64,000 nucleotides of DNA, from contig CM048552.1 of assembly GCA_026413225.1 (NCBI GenBank), positions 167,660,053-167,724,052 on the forward strand. Reading direction: 5' to 3'. Position numbers and translations under genes: made by a program. This stretch comes from Otis tarda (taxonomy: Eukaryota; Chordata; Aves; Otidiformes; Otididae). The notes beneath the pieces are model-generated. The model searched no databases. It was not told the origin of the DNA and was given only the letters and a program-made list of their open reading frames with translations. Below are positions 12,701-24,959 of the stretch, piece after piece. The number at the start of each line of letters is the position of its first letter. Within the stretch, counting starts at the first letter, position 1.

Positions 12701-15700
12701 GGTATGTATTTTCCTTACCCTCTACACTATATCACCCTCGACAGAAACTAAATTAGAAATGCCTGCCTATCTGATGTACAAGATATGGGTTTAAAGATTA
12801 GTATCGCTCTATATTGAGTTCATAAATTGAAAGTACATCCTTATTTTTTTTGAAATGCAAGTGTTCATTTTAAAACATCTTTTGAAAGCAGACAGGTTTA
12901 TTTGTTTTTTAAAAAACATAAACTTAAGAGATTTTGTGTAGTCCCAAACTATCTATACATCTTTACTTTAAAAAAAAATTATTGAGATGAGAATGCTAAC
13001 AGCTTTAAAACCTCCATAGTGCTAGAGCTAAAATTCACTGTTTTTTCAGATTTCTACTGTTCCTCTGTTTTCTTCCGTAAAAGGAACAGTAAAGAAAATA
13101 AAACTGTTTATTGTTCCTGCCTCTCACAAAGTATCAATTTCAGAGCATACCATTGCATAAAAATTTTTATTGCGAATGGAATTTAAATTGAATAGAACTG
13201 GTCTATCAAATAGATAGCTAGAAATAATTGGCAGGCATGGTTTAACTCAGAATTGAATTCAGTTTTGGATAGCACTGCAAATTTATTTATCTGAAGAGTT
13301 ACTTGTACAGTATATAGTCTTTTTTTTTTCTTATGGAAACTGCATGAAGCAAGAATAAAGGAAATAAAACAACAAAAACCCCTGTAATAGCTTTCAGCTT
13401 CTTAAGGTTCTATAAGTGTTTGTTTTTGGAATTCTATGAGATGGAAAGTGTTTAACTAAATTGATTCAAAGCAAGCTTTCTTTTCTGAAACAAAACTAGA
13501 AGCAAAATAGAATTATTTAGCAAGACTCCATGTTTAATTCATTTTTTCTAGTATCTCACAATTATTGCATTTTTGCTATGTATACAGAAAATATTTGGAA
13601 AAATGATTTTTTTGTGTGTGTTTTGAATTTAAGTAGATTTGTATTACAAAGATACATTGTTATTGTATACCTTCTCACTATTCTGACTGTTCTGAACAAC
13701 AAAAATAAAAACAAAAAAACCCAAACAACCAACTACCCCCATAGCAATAAAACCACCAAACTTTTTGAATGTGACTTAACATAAATTATGACAAAGCATT
13801 TTTCATATTTTAAATATATATGCAGTATACATGTAAGAATCATATTACCAAACATTAGTACTGTTAATGAAAAAAATTAGGAATTTTCTCAGCCATATCC
13901 TCCTGAAAAATCAAATGTTTAAAATATTCTTGCTAGTTTCTAACTCCCTTTAATTCCTTTCTCTACCATTTCTTTATCTGATTATTTTTCAGTTGGCAAA
14001 ATTACAATATCTAATTATAATGTAATTACTAGTTTCTTTAAGATTTTACTAATGCTTATGTTTTCATTGGGTTTTAATTCTTGTGACATAAGCTCCAGAG
14101 GTTCAGGAACGATGTATTGCAACATGTATTGAATATCAAGACCAAAACAGTTATTAAAATACTTTCTTCTGAATTCTCCAGGGCACTTGGGAACTAACTG
14201 TAACTGATGCAAGCGCACACGTTCTAGATAGGAACTTAGAAGAGAAGAAAATGTTGAGGATCTCCAGTTTGTGAGTCTGGAAACTACTGGTATAGCATAT
14301 GTATGTATATATATATACATACACATATGTATAAAGTATAGTTTAATAGGCCATCTAATAAGACTATGTGAAGACGACTTACAAAACTGTTGTCTAAATA
14401 TTTCTCTTTAACAGTTTTGTAAAAATTGCACATTCAGGAATTTAAAATATTACATTTGCTTTAAAAAAATATATATTCACTAAGCTCATTTCTTCCTTTG
14501 ACTTTTTGGTTTCTTCTGTTTTCCTTTTTTTTTTCCCCCCTGGGGAAAAACAACAACCAAAAAGAACCAACCACCAAAAAAGAAATAACAAAAACAAAAC
14601 CCCCAAAACTCACCAGGAGAATATTTATTGAAAGTGAGCAAAATGAAAAATATTTATGTGACATGAAAAGCACCTCAGTAAAAGACACATTTTTAATACA
14701 AAAAAAAAATTACTCTGAATTAGATTAGAATTACCACAATATGCTGCATGGTAAATGAATTTCTAATAGCGAAGTCTTGAGTCAGTTATTTGCTGACTAG
14801 GTTTTCTTGAAGGAGAATTGCCTTAAAGTTTTACTTAGACCCTTCACCCTTAGGGAAAGCTAAGCAGTATTTTTAATATACCAATTTTCATAATGAAAAT
14901 CACTAGGTGATATTAAACTGTACATTTCTACCAGCTATTTTTGCCCTTTAAAAAGTACTGGAAAAATCAAAAGTGCAATTAGTCCTCAAAATAAATAAAG
15001 AAGAAAGTAAATTATTTTTCTTTAAAATCTCTCGAATTAGTGGGTGTAGAGCTGCTCATTATAGGACTTAGATTTTTTTTTTTTTTTTACCATTATATTA
15101 GCACCAAATATCAGTGCAAACCACGAAGATATATAGATACTCTAGAGTTCACTAATGGAGGTATTTGTTCCACATTCCCATTTGCCCATATTACCAGGGA
15201 AAAGATATCTGCTGGGAAGTTGAAACAAGATTTGAAAGGATGTGTTTTATTGCTATAAAGTTTGCTTTCCTCTGAAGTCTGCTTTCCTTCCAGAGAGGGA
15301 AAAACCATAGACTTTTTCATCTCTCATGACACCCTTGGCTAGGCTGCTGGGGAAAGGCAAGACTGTTACTCATGCTCTTTTCCTGAATGTATAACTCTCA
15401 GACTGTCCATTCAGCTGTGGTTTGCACCTGTGTCCTCAGTAATAGTGGTTATGGACATGTGATAAATGTAGGTTATTATAGCTAATGTTAACCTATACCT
15501 TAAATACTTTTCTGAAAAGGATTCCTGACAGTGCATGGACAGTAAAAGGTGTTAGATCGTTCCAAGGAGGTAAAATGAGTTTCATTGCTTCTAACATGTA
15601 CAGATATCATAAATCAGTTGCACTAAAGGAAAACTATGAGAAATCACTGGGAAACAATCTTTCAGTTATGTTTTGGGATGGAGGACAAATAAATTTTACA

Positions 15701-15778
15701 ATAAGAATTAATTAGAAATTATTCATTATTGGAAATATATTATTATTATTATTATTATTGTATTCTAAGTATCGTATT
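9701..15778. other. unique AT-rich sequence, about 6 kb, no gene seen
   Basis: No exon, LINE or LTR is recognised. It holds a CAAA-type microsatellite (about 10114-10160, ending in CAAG units), a perfect AT-rich palindrome (14301-14322), an ATT microsatellite (about 15734-15756) and many short A or T runs. A minus-strand open frame of 103 codons (14015-14326) is noted in the findings, but no function can be given. Confidence 0.5.
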
Positions 15779-17455
15779 CTGCAGGTAACTCAGAAGCAAA
15801 AGGAAAACAAGGGAAGATGGTCTGCTGCTGAATTGTCACCTGGTGTGACAAGGTCTATGAAGAGGGCACCCAGTGTTGTCTTTGCTTCAGTCAGGACCAG
15901 TGAAGATTATCTTCAGGAGTGCTAGATTACCTATGGGAAAAATCTAGAGGGAAGAGGACTTTCCTTTGTTGAAGGAGAGTCATGTTAGGGAACATTTAAA
16001 CAAATTTGATCTAAACGAGTCAAACCTGATGGGAAGCACTTACAAAAGCTGAGGAAAGTGGATGATGTCATTTTAAGATCACATTTGATTATCTTGAAAC
16101 ATATGAAGGAGGATAAGGTGATTGGGAGCTATCAGCAGAGATGACTGATTTGGTGGATGAAGGGAGAGCCGTGGCTGTCGTTTATCTTTACTTTAGCAAT
16201 GCTCTCAATACTGCTCCTGCTAACATCCTGTCATGGACAGAGTGAGAGTAATGCACTTCTCTTGCAAGAGAGAAGCAACAATATACTTTGTTGATATAAA
16301 GCAGCAATTTAACAAAATTTGATAGTAAATGTTACTAGATTTGATGGCAAGGTGCACAGGGTTATTTACCGCATAGAGGATGGGGTCAGACAAAACTGTC
16401 AGGGAGACCCCCATGTTGAGTTCTGAGATTCAGAAAGCAAGCCCTTTCCTTCTAAACTCCTCGAAAAGGAGTCTAGGTGTGCAGCTGGATCCAATCCTAG
16501 TGTCAGACTTGGCCAACAGTTTATGTCTAAAGGATTATATGTGCAGAATCAATCCTTTATATCAGTTAGCTAAGATTTCAAAGTTTCAGCACTTTTATTC
16601 CCAATTGTGATATGATAAGGTTTCTCTCAACCTTGAGGAGTAACCTTGAGAGGCAGCCCTACTCAAGGGGAGGTCCTGGCATGCAGCCCACTGCCATGCA
16701 GGAGAGCTCAAAGGGCTTTTGGGCTGCTCACTATTTATGAAGTAAGATAATTGACTCATAGTCCTATTTGCATACCAGCTTGGATTGAGTTGGACATTGA
16801 CCAGCACTGTGGTTAGGTGGGCACATCACCATCCCTTGGCTATCATGTTGTTATCTGTATCCCCTGAATCCACTTTAATCCTGATGCAGCCATAACCACC
16901 AGATGCATTCATCACAGCTGCCACTGGTAGTTATCACTTAAGCAAGGTTACAGGAAAAGTGGTCAGGTCAGGGCAGGGTAGGGGGAAGCACACTGTCATA
17001 CATCCTCACTGACAAACTGATGAAGTATGGACTAGATCAGTGGACAATGAAATAGATTACAACCTGGCTCTATACTCAGTGTCAGTACTGTGACCAATGC
17101 TACTTAATGTCTTAATGACCTCAATGATAGGACAAAGTGTACCCTCAGCCAGCCAGCGGAGGCTAGTGGTTGATGCACCAGGTGGGTGTTGGACCATTCA
17201 GAGGGATCTCAACAGGCTGGAGAAATAGTATGAGAGGAATCCCACAAAGTTCAACAAAGGGAAATGTACAGTCTTTTCACTGGGGAGGAGTAAATCCATG
17301 CACCAGTACACAATGAGTGTAAGAGAGCTGTGAAGGAGCTTTGCATAAAAGGACCTGAGGGTCCTGTTGAATGCCATGTTGATGGTGGGCCACCAATGCA
17401 CCCTTGTGACAAAGAAGGCCAACAGCCTCCTAGCTTACATTAGGAAGAGGTTTTA
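15779..17455 (+). mobile_element. CR1 LINE fragment, RT region, interrupted
   Basis: Position 15779 on aligns with 7690 on (same words, same order), so it is CR1 linker plus reverse transcriptase of a closely related subfamily. It continues through the region translating as IYLYFSNALNTAPANIL (16176-16228), is broken by an LTR, and resumes at about 17000 with ILTDKLMKYGLDQW. It then runs to the RT C-terminal part (about 17150-17455). Stops and frameshifts show it is inactive. The 3' segment is missing. Confidence 0.8.
16229..16998 (-). mobile_element. solo LTR (LTR-D) inserted in CR1
   Basis: The 770-bp insert splits CR1 between two copies of acatcc (16223-16228 and 17000-17005), a 6-bp target duplication with one extra base at the right edge. 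On the minus strand it begins TGACAGTGTGC and ends CCATGACA. A minus-strand AATAAA lies at 16594-16599, and an A/T-rich TATA-like site lies about 140 bp upstream of it (near 16735). Direct repeats of 'ctcaaggtt' sit between them. A 6-bp duplication fits ERV class II-like integrases (inference). Confidence 0.75.
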
Positions 17456-19349
17456 ATTAGTCCTTTCTATTTCCTATATTATCATTCCAAATACAATAAT
17501 AGCTATACAAACAGACCACAAAAATTAATGAATAAATAAATTACATCCAACCAAACTCAATCACTGATACATGACATTGCTGTAAAGGTATGAACAAGCC
17601 ATAAATATTGCATATCTAGCCCAGCTGGGTCTTGATCCATTTTGTTTTACGAAACAGTGTTAAGCAGCCTAAAATATAAGACTGAATCTGTCTAAAAAAA
17701 CCCTGCAGAGATAGCATTAAATTTCTAGACTTAACCCAGAGAATTACTTTTCTTTCTTATGGCACAGATCAGAACGGTCTAGCATGTGTTCAGACTGAAA
17801 GAATATGTCTAATGACCATGCATTTCCTATTGCAGGTACATTAAAATATTAAGGCAAGATATTTTTACCTAAATATGAATAGTATATTTAAAATACTGCA
17901 TTACATCTTGCAAGCTAGAAAAGACACAAAAAAAAATATACTTCTTATTTTCAGTTTTAGACATATAAGGCTTTTTGGCATACTTTTTTTTAATTTTGTT
18001 TTAAAAAGCAAGTAGGAAATAAAGAAGCTGGGCTGAAATTCTTCTAAAGAGAGATATACTATTAGTATAGTAGTTAAATATTTTCGAAGGTGTGTTTATT
18101 ACAGCTTTTACAATTCAGTCTTTTGAAACAGATATAAAGCATCTTTAAAAACAACTTGAACTACTCATTACAATTGCAATGGACTTCTGAAATGTTTTTT
18201 ACAACTGTGAAACAATATCACTTTGCAAGCTGATCATTATTAATCCAGTAATCCACTGCAATTTGATTAGGATGTAATCTGATAAAAGTAAAGTGTGTAA
18301 CTCAAAAGTGAGGTGCTGTATCTAGCTCAGATAGTAGGGGATGACCTTATGTAAAGGACAAGTTTCTATAAGGTACTGAAAGAGGGGAGGGGAAGACTAG
18401 AAATGTGTGGAGAAGTGATAAATGAATCTTTTGTTTTGGGGTTTTTTTAAATAATGGATTGGTAAAATATTTTGTCTTACGGATATATCTTAGATAGCCT
18501 AAATACTAACAACAATTCTGCGAAGCAATAACATTCTTTGGAAGGAATGCCTGTTTGTAAACTTTTACATCTGAATGTAAGCTATCTATTGCAACTCCTA
18601 CTGCTTTTTTATTTTCCAATGTTTAGAATAAGTCTGAGATGTCTGAATATTCAATAATAAAGCTGGATTATGAACAAATATGCAGAATCTTTACTTAATT
18701 AAAATACTGAATTAAGTACCATGTTTGTTATGATTTTCATTGTCTCCAATGCCACTACTTCTGAAATGTATGAGGATTATCTTGCCTTCAAAACACTGAT
18801 CTTTAAAAAAAAAAATTGAAGGTATTTTAAGACTCACTCGGCTTTTCTCACACTTGGTTCTACTAGAATTATCGTTCTTATATGCCCACTGCATGCAAGA
18901 GAAGAGGCTTCAGTAATATCACCAGAGATTTGATCAGGCATATACTCCTGCTATAGTTAAAAATCTTACATTGGACAAAAGGGGTTCTGATATGTGGAAC
19001 TAAGAATTTATTGTTGGTCTAACATGTCTTAATAGTTTGATCAAAATGCAATTACAGCTGCAGTTTAAATGATACTAATATGTATAGTAAATTATCTACT
19101 TAATACTAAAAAAAAATATTTATAATATTGGTAACATTGTCATACAGAGCTTCCTTCACACTTCTTGGGTGATATGCTTATATTGCCAGTGCTCCTCTGG
19201 AGGCTGGAACCAATGACACTAGTTTTCCTTAAGTAAAAGCAGTGGGGGATGTGTTTCAATAAATCACCAGTATTCTAAATTCTTCACCAGCTGATCCTGG
19301 TGATGGAGATGATTTTCTCAAGTCTGAGGTACAGTTGGTGTTACTTTTA
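17456..19349. other. unique AT-rich sequence, no gene seen
   Basis: I see no repeat family or coding potential. A and T runs of 7-10 occur at about 17927, 17987 and 18806. Confidence 0.5.
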
Positions 19350-19405
19350 TGTTTCTTTATTATGATATGTTTCCTGTTCCCTGGTTCCTAGCTGAAGCGT
19401 GGAAG

Positions 19406-20039
19406 TGTCACAAGAGCCCACCACCCAGTGACACCAGTGACTGCTTGTCAGGCAGTGACTGTTGAGGTCTCTCAGGCCCATCTCAGGCCCCCATCTCTGG
19501 CCCTCCTCTCGGAAGGGATTATAACTGGCAAGGTTCGGGAAAAGGGCTGCCCTAGCCCACCCCAGCCAGCTCTAACACTGATATAAGAATCCCACTGCAT
19601 GCCAAAACTGAAGGGAAGCTCTTGTCATCCTGGCTCAGACATATTTAAGGCAAAATGGCAGCCATAAGGGGCAGGAGATGCACAGAGGACACATGGAAGG
19701 AGTAGAGAGGAATGTGGAAGGGGTCATAGCTAGAGAGGTAATCCTGGAAGGAGGTGCAACATGGAAGAGGTATGCCGGTAGGACTGCAGGAAACTCACTG
19801 TGGGGCAGGGACACCCCCAAGGGACTGTGCTCTGTGAGCAGCCCACGGCAGGGCAGGGACACCCGAAGGACTACAGCCCACAGGTGACCCATGCTGGAGC
19901 AGAGGAAAATGACTAAATACCATGGTGCAGTGGAGGAAAAAAAAACAAGAAACAGAAGAAAAAAAAACATTTTGCACTGATCTCATCCTTCTGCACTGCC
20001 TGCTACCTTGCTGATACAATTGGGAGAGACTGTGTAACA
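19406..20039 (+). mobile_element. probable solo LTR or ERV 5' region
   Basis: This is a GC-richer block in AT-rich DNA. It holds a TATA-like 'gatataagaa' (about 19579) and another 'atatttaagg' (about 19640), then 'gactacagcccacaggtg' and 'acccatgctggagcag', words shared with the sense strand of family 1 LTRs. Candidate ends are TGTCACAAG (19406) and GTGTAACA (20039). No target duplication is convincing, so the edges are approximate. Confidence 0.5.
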
Positions 20040-20051
20040 CATGGTGTTACA

Positions 20052-20940
20052 TTAGCCCTTAGACCACATTAGGTGTGCTCATAGAGTACATCTTTCAGCG
20101 TAGTTTCGTACAAAAGGAATCCAGGTTGCAAGCTTCAACACTGCTTTAATACAGAAAAATGCATTTCACATAGAAAACTGAATTTCCCTTCCTTCTAAAA
20201 TTAACTTCTGACTGAAGAAAATTCACACGTAGATAAACACTTTGTTTAATAGCCACTGATGAAACTACTGCCTTACAGTGTCTCTTTTAATCCTTTCTTT
20301 AACCTTCTCAGCTAAAAGTATTGGTTTACTGCTGTGCCAGAAGATTTCACAGTTCAATTATTGCATGCAAAACCATTTTTATTCTGTTCATTTTATAAGT
20401 CTGATGTGTCTGAAAACTTCATTGGGTTCCTCTTTTCTGTTCTGGTGTTGGAAGTATTGAACAATATTCCTTTATTTCCCATGTTTGAGCTCTATATGAT
20501 TACACAGATCATTGGTGCTCTTTCTGAGTCTCGTCATTTTGTTCCAATGTACCTTTTACAACTGAAATATTTCTCATCTATTTCCAGTCTATCATTTAAA
20601 GCTATTTTGTATTCAGGTCATCACTACTTCAACTAATTAACAATGGACTTTTTGGAGTCCTCCAAAGAAGTGTCCTGGCAGGCATGGATCTGCAGATTTC
20701 TACACTACCATCAGCAGTCAGTAAGTGCTATTTTTCCAATGTTTTTTAAAGCTCTTTTCAAATGCCCCTTTCTCCTCTCCAACATCCAGCTCACACTTGT
20801 TACGTATTTTTTACATATTCAAACATATATTCTTCAATTTATTTTTATTTCTCTATCTGTACTAGCTAAGAGAGGGTGGGTTTTTTTTGTTTTTTGTTTC
20901 TTTGTTTATATTTTGCTGAGTACTTTCTTAATTTCTCCAA
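20052..20940. other. unique sequence, no gene seen
   Basis: T-rich sequence with a few open frames that read as low-complexity hydrophobic peptide. I find no repeat family or conserved motif. Confidence 0.45.
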
Positions 20941-21866
20941 TTGAGATTGGATGGGACCTCTGGATGTCTTCTGGTCTGATGTCCTGCTCAAGAAGGGCCA
21001 CCTAGAGTAAACTGCTCAGGAACATATCCAGACAGATTTTTAGTATCTCCAAGGATGGAGATTCCACAACCTCTCTGGGCAACCTGCGCTGCTGCTCAGT
21101 CATGGTCACAGTAAAAAAAAAAAAAAAAAAAAAAAAAAAGTGTTTACTGATGTTCAGAGGGAACCTCCTATGTTTCAGGTTGTGCCCATTGCCTCTGGTC
21201 CTGTCACTGAACACCACTGAAAAGAGCCTGGCTCTCTCTTCTTTGCACTCTCCCTTCTTGCCTTCTCCTGTCCTCTCCGAACCTCTCCGAATCTCTCCTC
21301 TCTGAACCTCTCCAAATCTCTCCTCACATCAGTTCCAGCTTCCTTAGCCTTTCCTCATATGTGAGATGCTTCAGGCCCTTAATCATCTTAGTGGCTTCTC
21401 TCTGGACTTTCTCCACTATGTCCATAATCTATCTTGTACTGAGGAGCCCAGACCTGGACACAGCACTCCAGATATGGTCTCCTCAGTGCTGAATAGAGGG
21501 GAAAGGTTATCTCCCTCGACCTGCTGGCAACTGTCCTCCTAATGCAGCCCAGGATACCATTAACCTTCTTTGCTACAAGGACACATTGTTGGCTCATACT
21601 TTATTTGGTATGTACTAGAACTTTCAGGTCTCTTTTTGCAAAGCTGCTTTCCAGCTGGATGGCCCCCAGCATATACTGGTGCATGACGCTTTTGCTCCTC
21701 AGATGCAGGAATTTGCATGTCCCTTTGTTGAACTTCATCAGGTTTCTGCCTGCCCATTTCTCCAGCTTGTCAAGATCCCGCTGGATGGCAGCACAAACCT
21801 CTAGTGTACTAGCCACTTTTCCCAGTTTTGTGTCATCATCAAAACACACAGATAATCCAAGTTTCA
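20941..21866 (-). mobile_element. CR1 LINE, 3' half
   Basis: The plus strand begins near the complement of a CR1 3' end ('gattggatgggacctctgg') and continues through the conserved 3' segment into RT. On the minus strand it reads as the RT C-terminal region (for example LEKWAGRNLMKFNKGTCKF at about 21720-21780, then a 'FAKRDLKVLVHTK'-type continuation). A run of 27 A (21113-21139) expands a short A run that is normal for this position in CR1. Frameshifts and stops are present. It looks older than the copies at 25 and 53 kb. Confidence 0.85.
21113..21139. repeat. (A)27 mononucleotide run
   Basis: An uninterrupted run of 27 A lies inside the minus-strand CR1. Such runs are length-unstable and prone to sequencing error. 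Confidence 0.9.
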
Positions 21867-21870
21867 GAAT

Positions 21871-21891
21871 AATATATATATATATATATAT
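21871..21891. repeat. (AT)n microsatellite
   Basis: About ten AT units directly follow the 5' edge of the minus-strand CR1. Confidence 0.9.
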
Positions 21892-22073
21892 TTGAATATT
21901 ATTCCTCTACACAACATCATGCAATGCCTTATAAGATTCAACATTTTCCTTAAACAACAATGCTGTTAAAAGCCTGGTACTCCACCAGGACCGCTTCCTC
22001 ACAAGAGCACGGACTGCAAACCTGTAGAACTGCCACAGAACAATACAGTGATTAAGTTTGTACAGAACAGATG

Positions 22074-22421
22074 TGTTGTGGTGGGTTAATCTTGGCTGGC
22101 TGCCAGGTGTCCACCAAGCCATTCTCACTCCTCCTTCTCTGCAGGACTGGTGAAGAAAACAAGATGAAAAGCTCATGGACTGAGGTGGGGACAGGGCGAT
22201 CACTCACCAGTTACCACCACAGGCAAAGCAGACTAGACTGGGGGAAAATATATTCGATTGCCAATTAAGAACAGAGTAGGTTACAAAGAAATAAAAGCAA
22301 AACTAAAACCACCTGAAACCTGCTTTGTCCCATATGGGAGTAGTTCCTGTTATTTCCTCAGAGAAGGCAACTCTGTAGCCATTCTGCAACCAAAACCTTG
22401 CCACGTAGTAAAATCAGTACA
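22074..22421 (-). mobile_element. internally deleted LTR, related to family 1
   Basis: It begins TGTTGTGGTGGGTTAATC on the plus strand, carries the 'gcagactagactgggggaaaat' segment that also occurs near 1447 and 6577, and ends in 'accaaaaccttgcca...gtaca'. The GC-rich centre present in full copies is absent. The deletion form resembles 57375-57775. Edges are approximate and no target duplication was seen. Confidence 0.6.
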
Positions 22422-23753
22422 TGTGTATATGTGAATTCATATTGACCCAGTGGGAATGCAAGGGACTGTGTGTCCCACAGTGTTTTCGTTAGTTTTTTGC
22501 TAACATTGATAGGAAACTGGGGAGCTTGTTTTCTCCAACTACTCAATACACCAATTTACATAAGAATAATGCTATAACTGAAAAAGACAAGCTGCACATT
22601 TAAAAATCATCATCAAATCTACTTCACAATAGTTAATAAATATTCATTTTGAAAATGCCATTTAACATTTTTGGAGTGAAACAGCATTATTTTTCTTTGC
22701 AATATGCAAATTTGGCATACTAATGCTGTTATTTAATTACACAGTTAGTATAATTAAACTACTTGGGTTAAAGGAACATAATTTATGGCAAACACTATAA
22801 AGAACTAGTGTTATCTATGTCAACCACACAGCTCCTATAGTTCTGTTCAACATTTTAAATTGTCCATATTATCCTCCAACACAATTCCTCCACGATTAAA
22901 GACTTTCTGGCTTATTAGAATGAACCTAATCAGTATGGTTACAGTATTGTTCCCATGCTGGTCATACAAGGGAGATACTCTTGTTTTCTTGTTATGCTTT
23001 TATTCCATCTCTTCATTCCTGTGGTGGACCTATATCATAAGAGCCAAATTCAACTGAAAATCTGAATGTTTAATCAACAATTTTTCATTTTTCTTTGCGG
23101 CAATTTCTCCATATATACATATATCTATATCTCTGTTTATATCTGTATGTCTATCTAATTACATCTAAAAGAGTTTTCAGGTCCACTTGTACAAAGTGAT
23201 TTAATACAATGAACAGTTACTATTTACTGCTGTATCAGTAGTTTCCACCATTAAAGTCATGAGTCAAGAATATCACAAATTTAGCAACTAAAATAAATTC
23301 CCCATGATTTGTAATCATTTAACTCTCCTTCTCTCATGGGAATCTTCATTGTGCATTTGACTAATATGTTTTTTTTTATATATATGAAACAATACATTTT
23401 CAATGATAGAGTTTGATATGATCTTGTGGCTTTTGAAACTAAGCTTTAAGTAAAACATTCCGTATGGTAGAAGTCATGATAAATTCTGTAATCTGATGGC
23501 AATTTACTTCATAGCAATATATCTGTAGTGAAACACATTCATAAGTAGACTTGTTTATTTTCCTTCTAAAATTTTCTAACTTGTATATTACAAGTAATAT
23601 TCTATGAGATAACGAATGAATGCCTCAAAGATTCCAAGCACGGAACAATTTGAATAATTGTGTGCTATGCTAAGTGACCAACAATTCTTCAAAAGATTTG
23701 TGTTTGCTAGCAGTTCCCACTCAGAGAGACCTGAAGCCACATAATATAGCCCC
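22422..23753. other. unique AT-rich sequence, no gene seen
   Basis: No repeat family or coding signal is recognised. A TA-rich stretch lies near 23112-23150. Confidence 0.5.
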
Positions 23754-24146
23754 ATGCTTAAAACTGGAAACAACTTGTTCTATAGATATCTGATGATAAA
23801 TGCTGAGTTTTCATGTCAAACATTGCATTTTCATCAGATGGTGAGCACAGACGCCAGTCTAAAAGAATTGGAAAAATGTTTTGGAAATATCAGGAAAAAC
23901 AGCAGGGAACAAACTGGAAGCACTAATGCTGGCAAGTGGAAGTCAGATGAGGAAGAACAAAAGACAGCTGTAGGTGTGCTGACATTCAGCAGTAGACTTG
24001 CTAACAAATCAAAATTTTCCAGTGTGCTCGAAGAACCAGAAGAAGCAAAACCACAGAAGATTAGAAGCGTTCATTCTAAAATACAAGAAAGCAAATGCCT
24101 AAGAGAAAATAAACTAAAAAAAAAAAAAAAAATTAAGAAAGGGGGG
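23754..24146 (+). other. unexplained open frame, possible exon or gene remnant
   Basis: A frame opens at 23754 and stays open for 131 codons up to the LTR at 24147, then runs on into it until 24254. From about 23841 (MVSTDASLKELEKC) it has a Ser/Glu/Lys-rich, protein-like composition (for example KSDEEEQKTAVGVLTFSSRL), unlike the low-complexity frames elsewhere in the window. The bases before that ATG, 'gcattttcatcag', resemble a splice acceptor. Downstream is AATAAA (24108-24113) and a 17-A run, but the A run starts only two bases after AATAAA, too close for a normal mRNA tail. I do not recognise the protein. It could be a lineage-specific exon, a gene relic, or chance. Confidence 0.25.
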
Positions 24147-24770
24147 TGTGATGGTTTAGCCCTAATTACCACACAGTTTCTCATTCACCCTCCCCCTCCC
24201 CAGTGGGATGGGGGAGAGAATTGGGAAGGAAGGAGAACTCAAGGGTTGAGATGAAGACAATTTACCAAAATAACAAGGGAAAACTACAATAATAACAGAA
24301 CATAGGGATATTAAAATATACAAAGTGAACAATATATGTTTTCTCACCACCTGATGTCCCAATGACGGATACAGCCCATCCCGAGCAGCAATCACAGAAA
24401 CAAAACCGAGCGGCAAGCAAAGGAGCAAAAGGGAGCCAGCAAGGTAGAGCGAACGATGCCAGCAAAACGAGGGAGAAAGATGGATGCCAGGAAGGCAGAT
24501 ACCTACCCTGGCCAGCCCCCACTTATATACTGAGCATGACGTTTATGGCATGGAATACTCTCTTTGGCCAGTTTGGGTCAATTATTCTGTCTGTCTTTCT
24601 CTCAGCTTCCTGCATATGCGAGCGAGACTTGGAAAGCAGGACAGTGTCCTTGGTCTCTTTCACAACAACTCATATCATCAGGGTGTTTATCAACATTCTT
24701 CACACACAAAATCCAAAACACACCAGCTACTGAGAGGAAAATTAACTCCATCCCTGCCAAAACCAGGACA
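24147..24770 (-). mobile_element. solo LTR, family 2
   Basis: On the minus strand it begins TGTCCTGGTTTTGGCAGGG and ends CTAAACCATCACA, giving TG...CA ends over 624 bp. The 5' part (about 24640-24770) aligns with the fragment at 39665-39835, and the start matches 62027 and 27767. Left flank agggggg and right flank aggggag hint at an agggg-type duplication blurred by the G run. A TATA-like 'atatataag' occurs on the minus strand near 24525. No internal region is attached. Confidence 0.8.
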
Positions 24771-24959
24771 AGGGGAGAAGGGAGAAGGCAAATAAAAAAA
24801 GGAAAAGAGAGAAAAGAGAGAAAGACTACTTTGCTCAAAATATAGATACAATATAGTATGATTTTACCTTAAAAACCAGTGAACAAGAGATAGCTTTTTT
24901 TTGTTGTTTTGTTTTGTTTTTCTTTCTTTTTTTTTTTAATGTGGCATAAAGATTATTTA
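24771..24959. other. short spacer, purine- then T-rich
   Basis: The spacer holds a GAAAAG-rich tract (about 24795-24835) and a T-rich tract (about 24894-24939). No gene is seen. Confidence 0.5.

Noticed and set aside
24108-24132. AATAAA plus A17 as the 3' end of a processed retrocopy
   Set aside because: The A run begins two bases after AATAAA, whereas cleavage normally lies 10-30 bases downstream, and no flanking duplication is visible.
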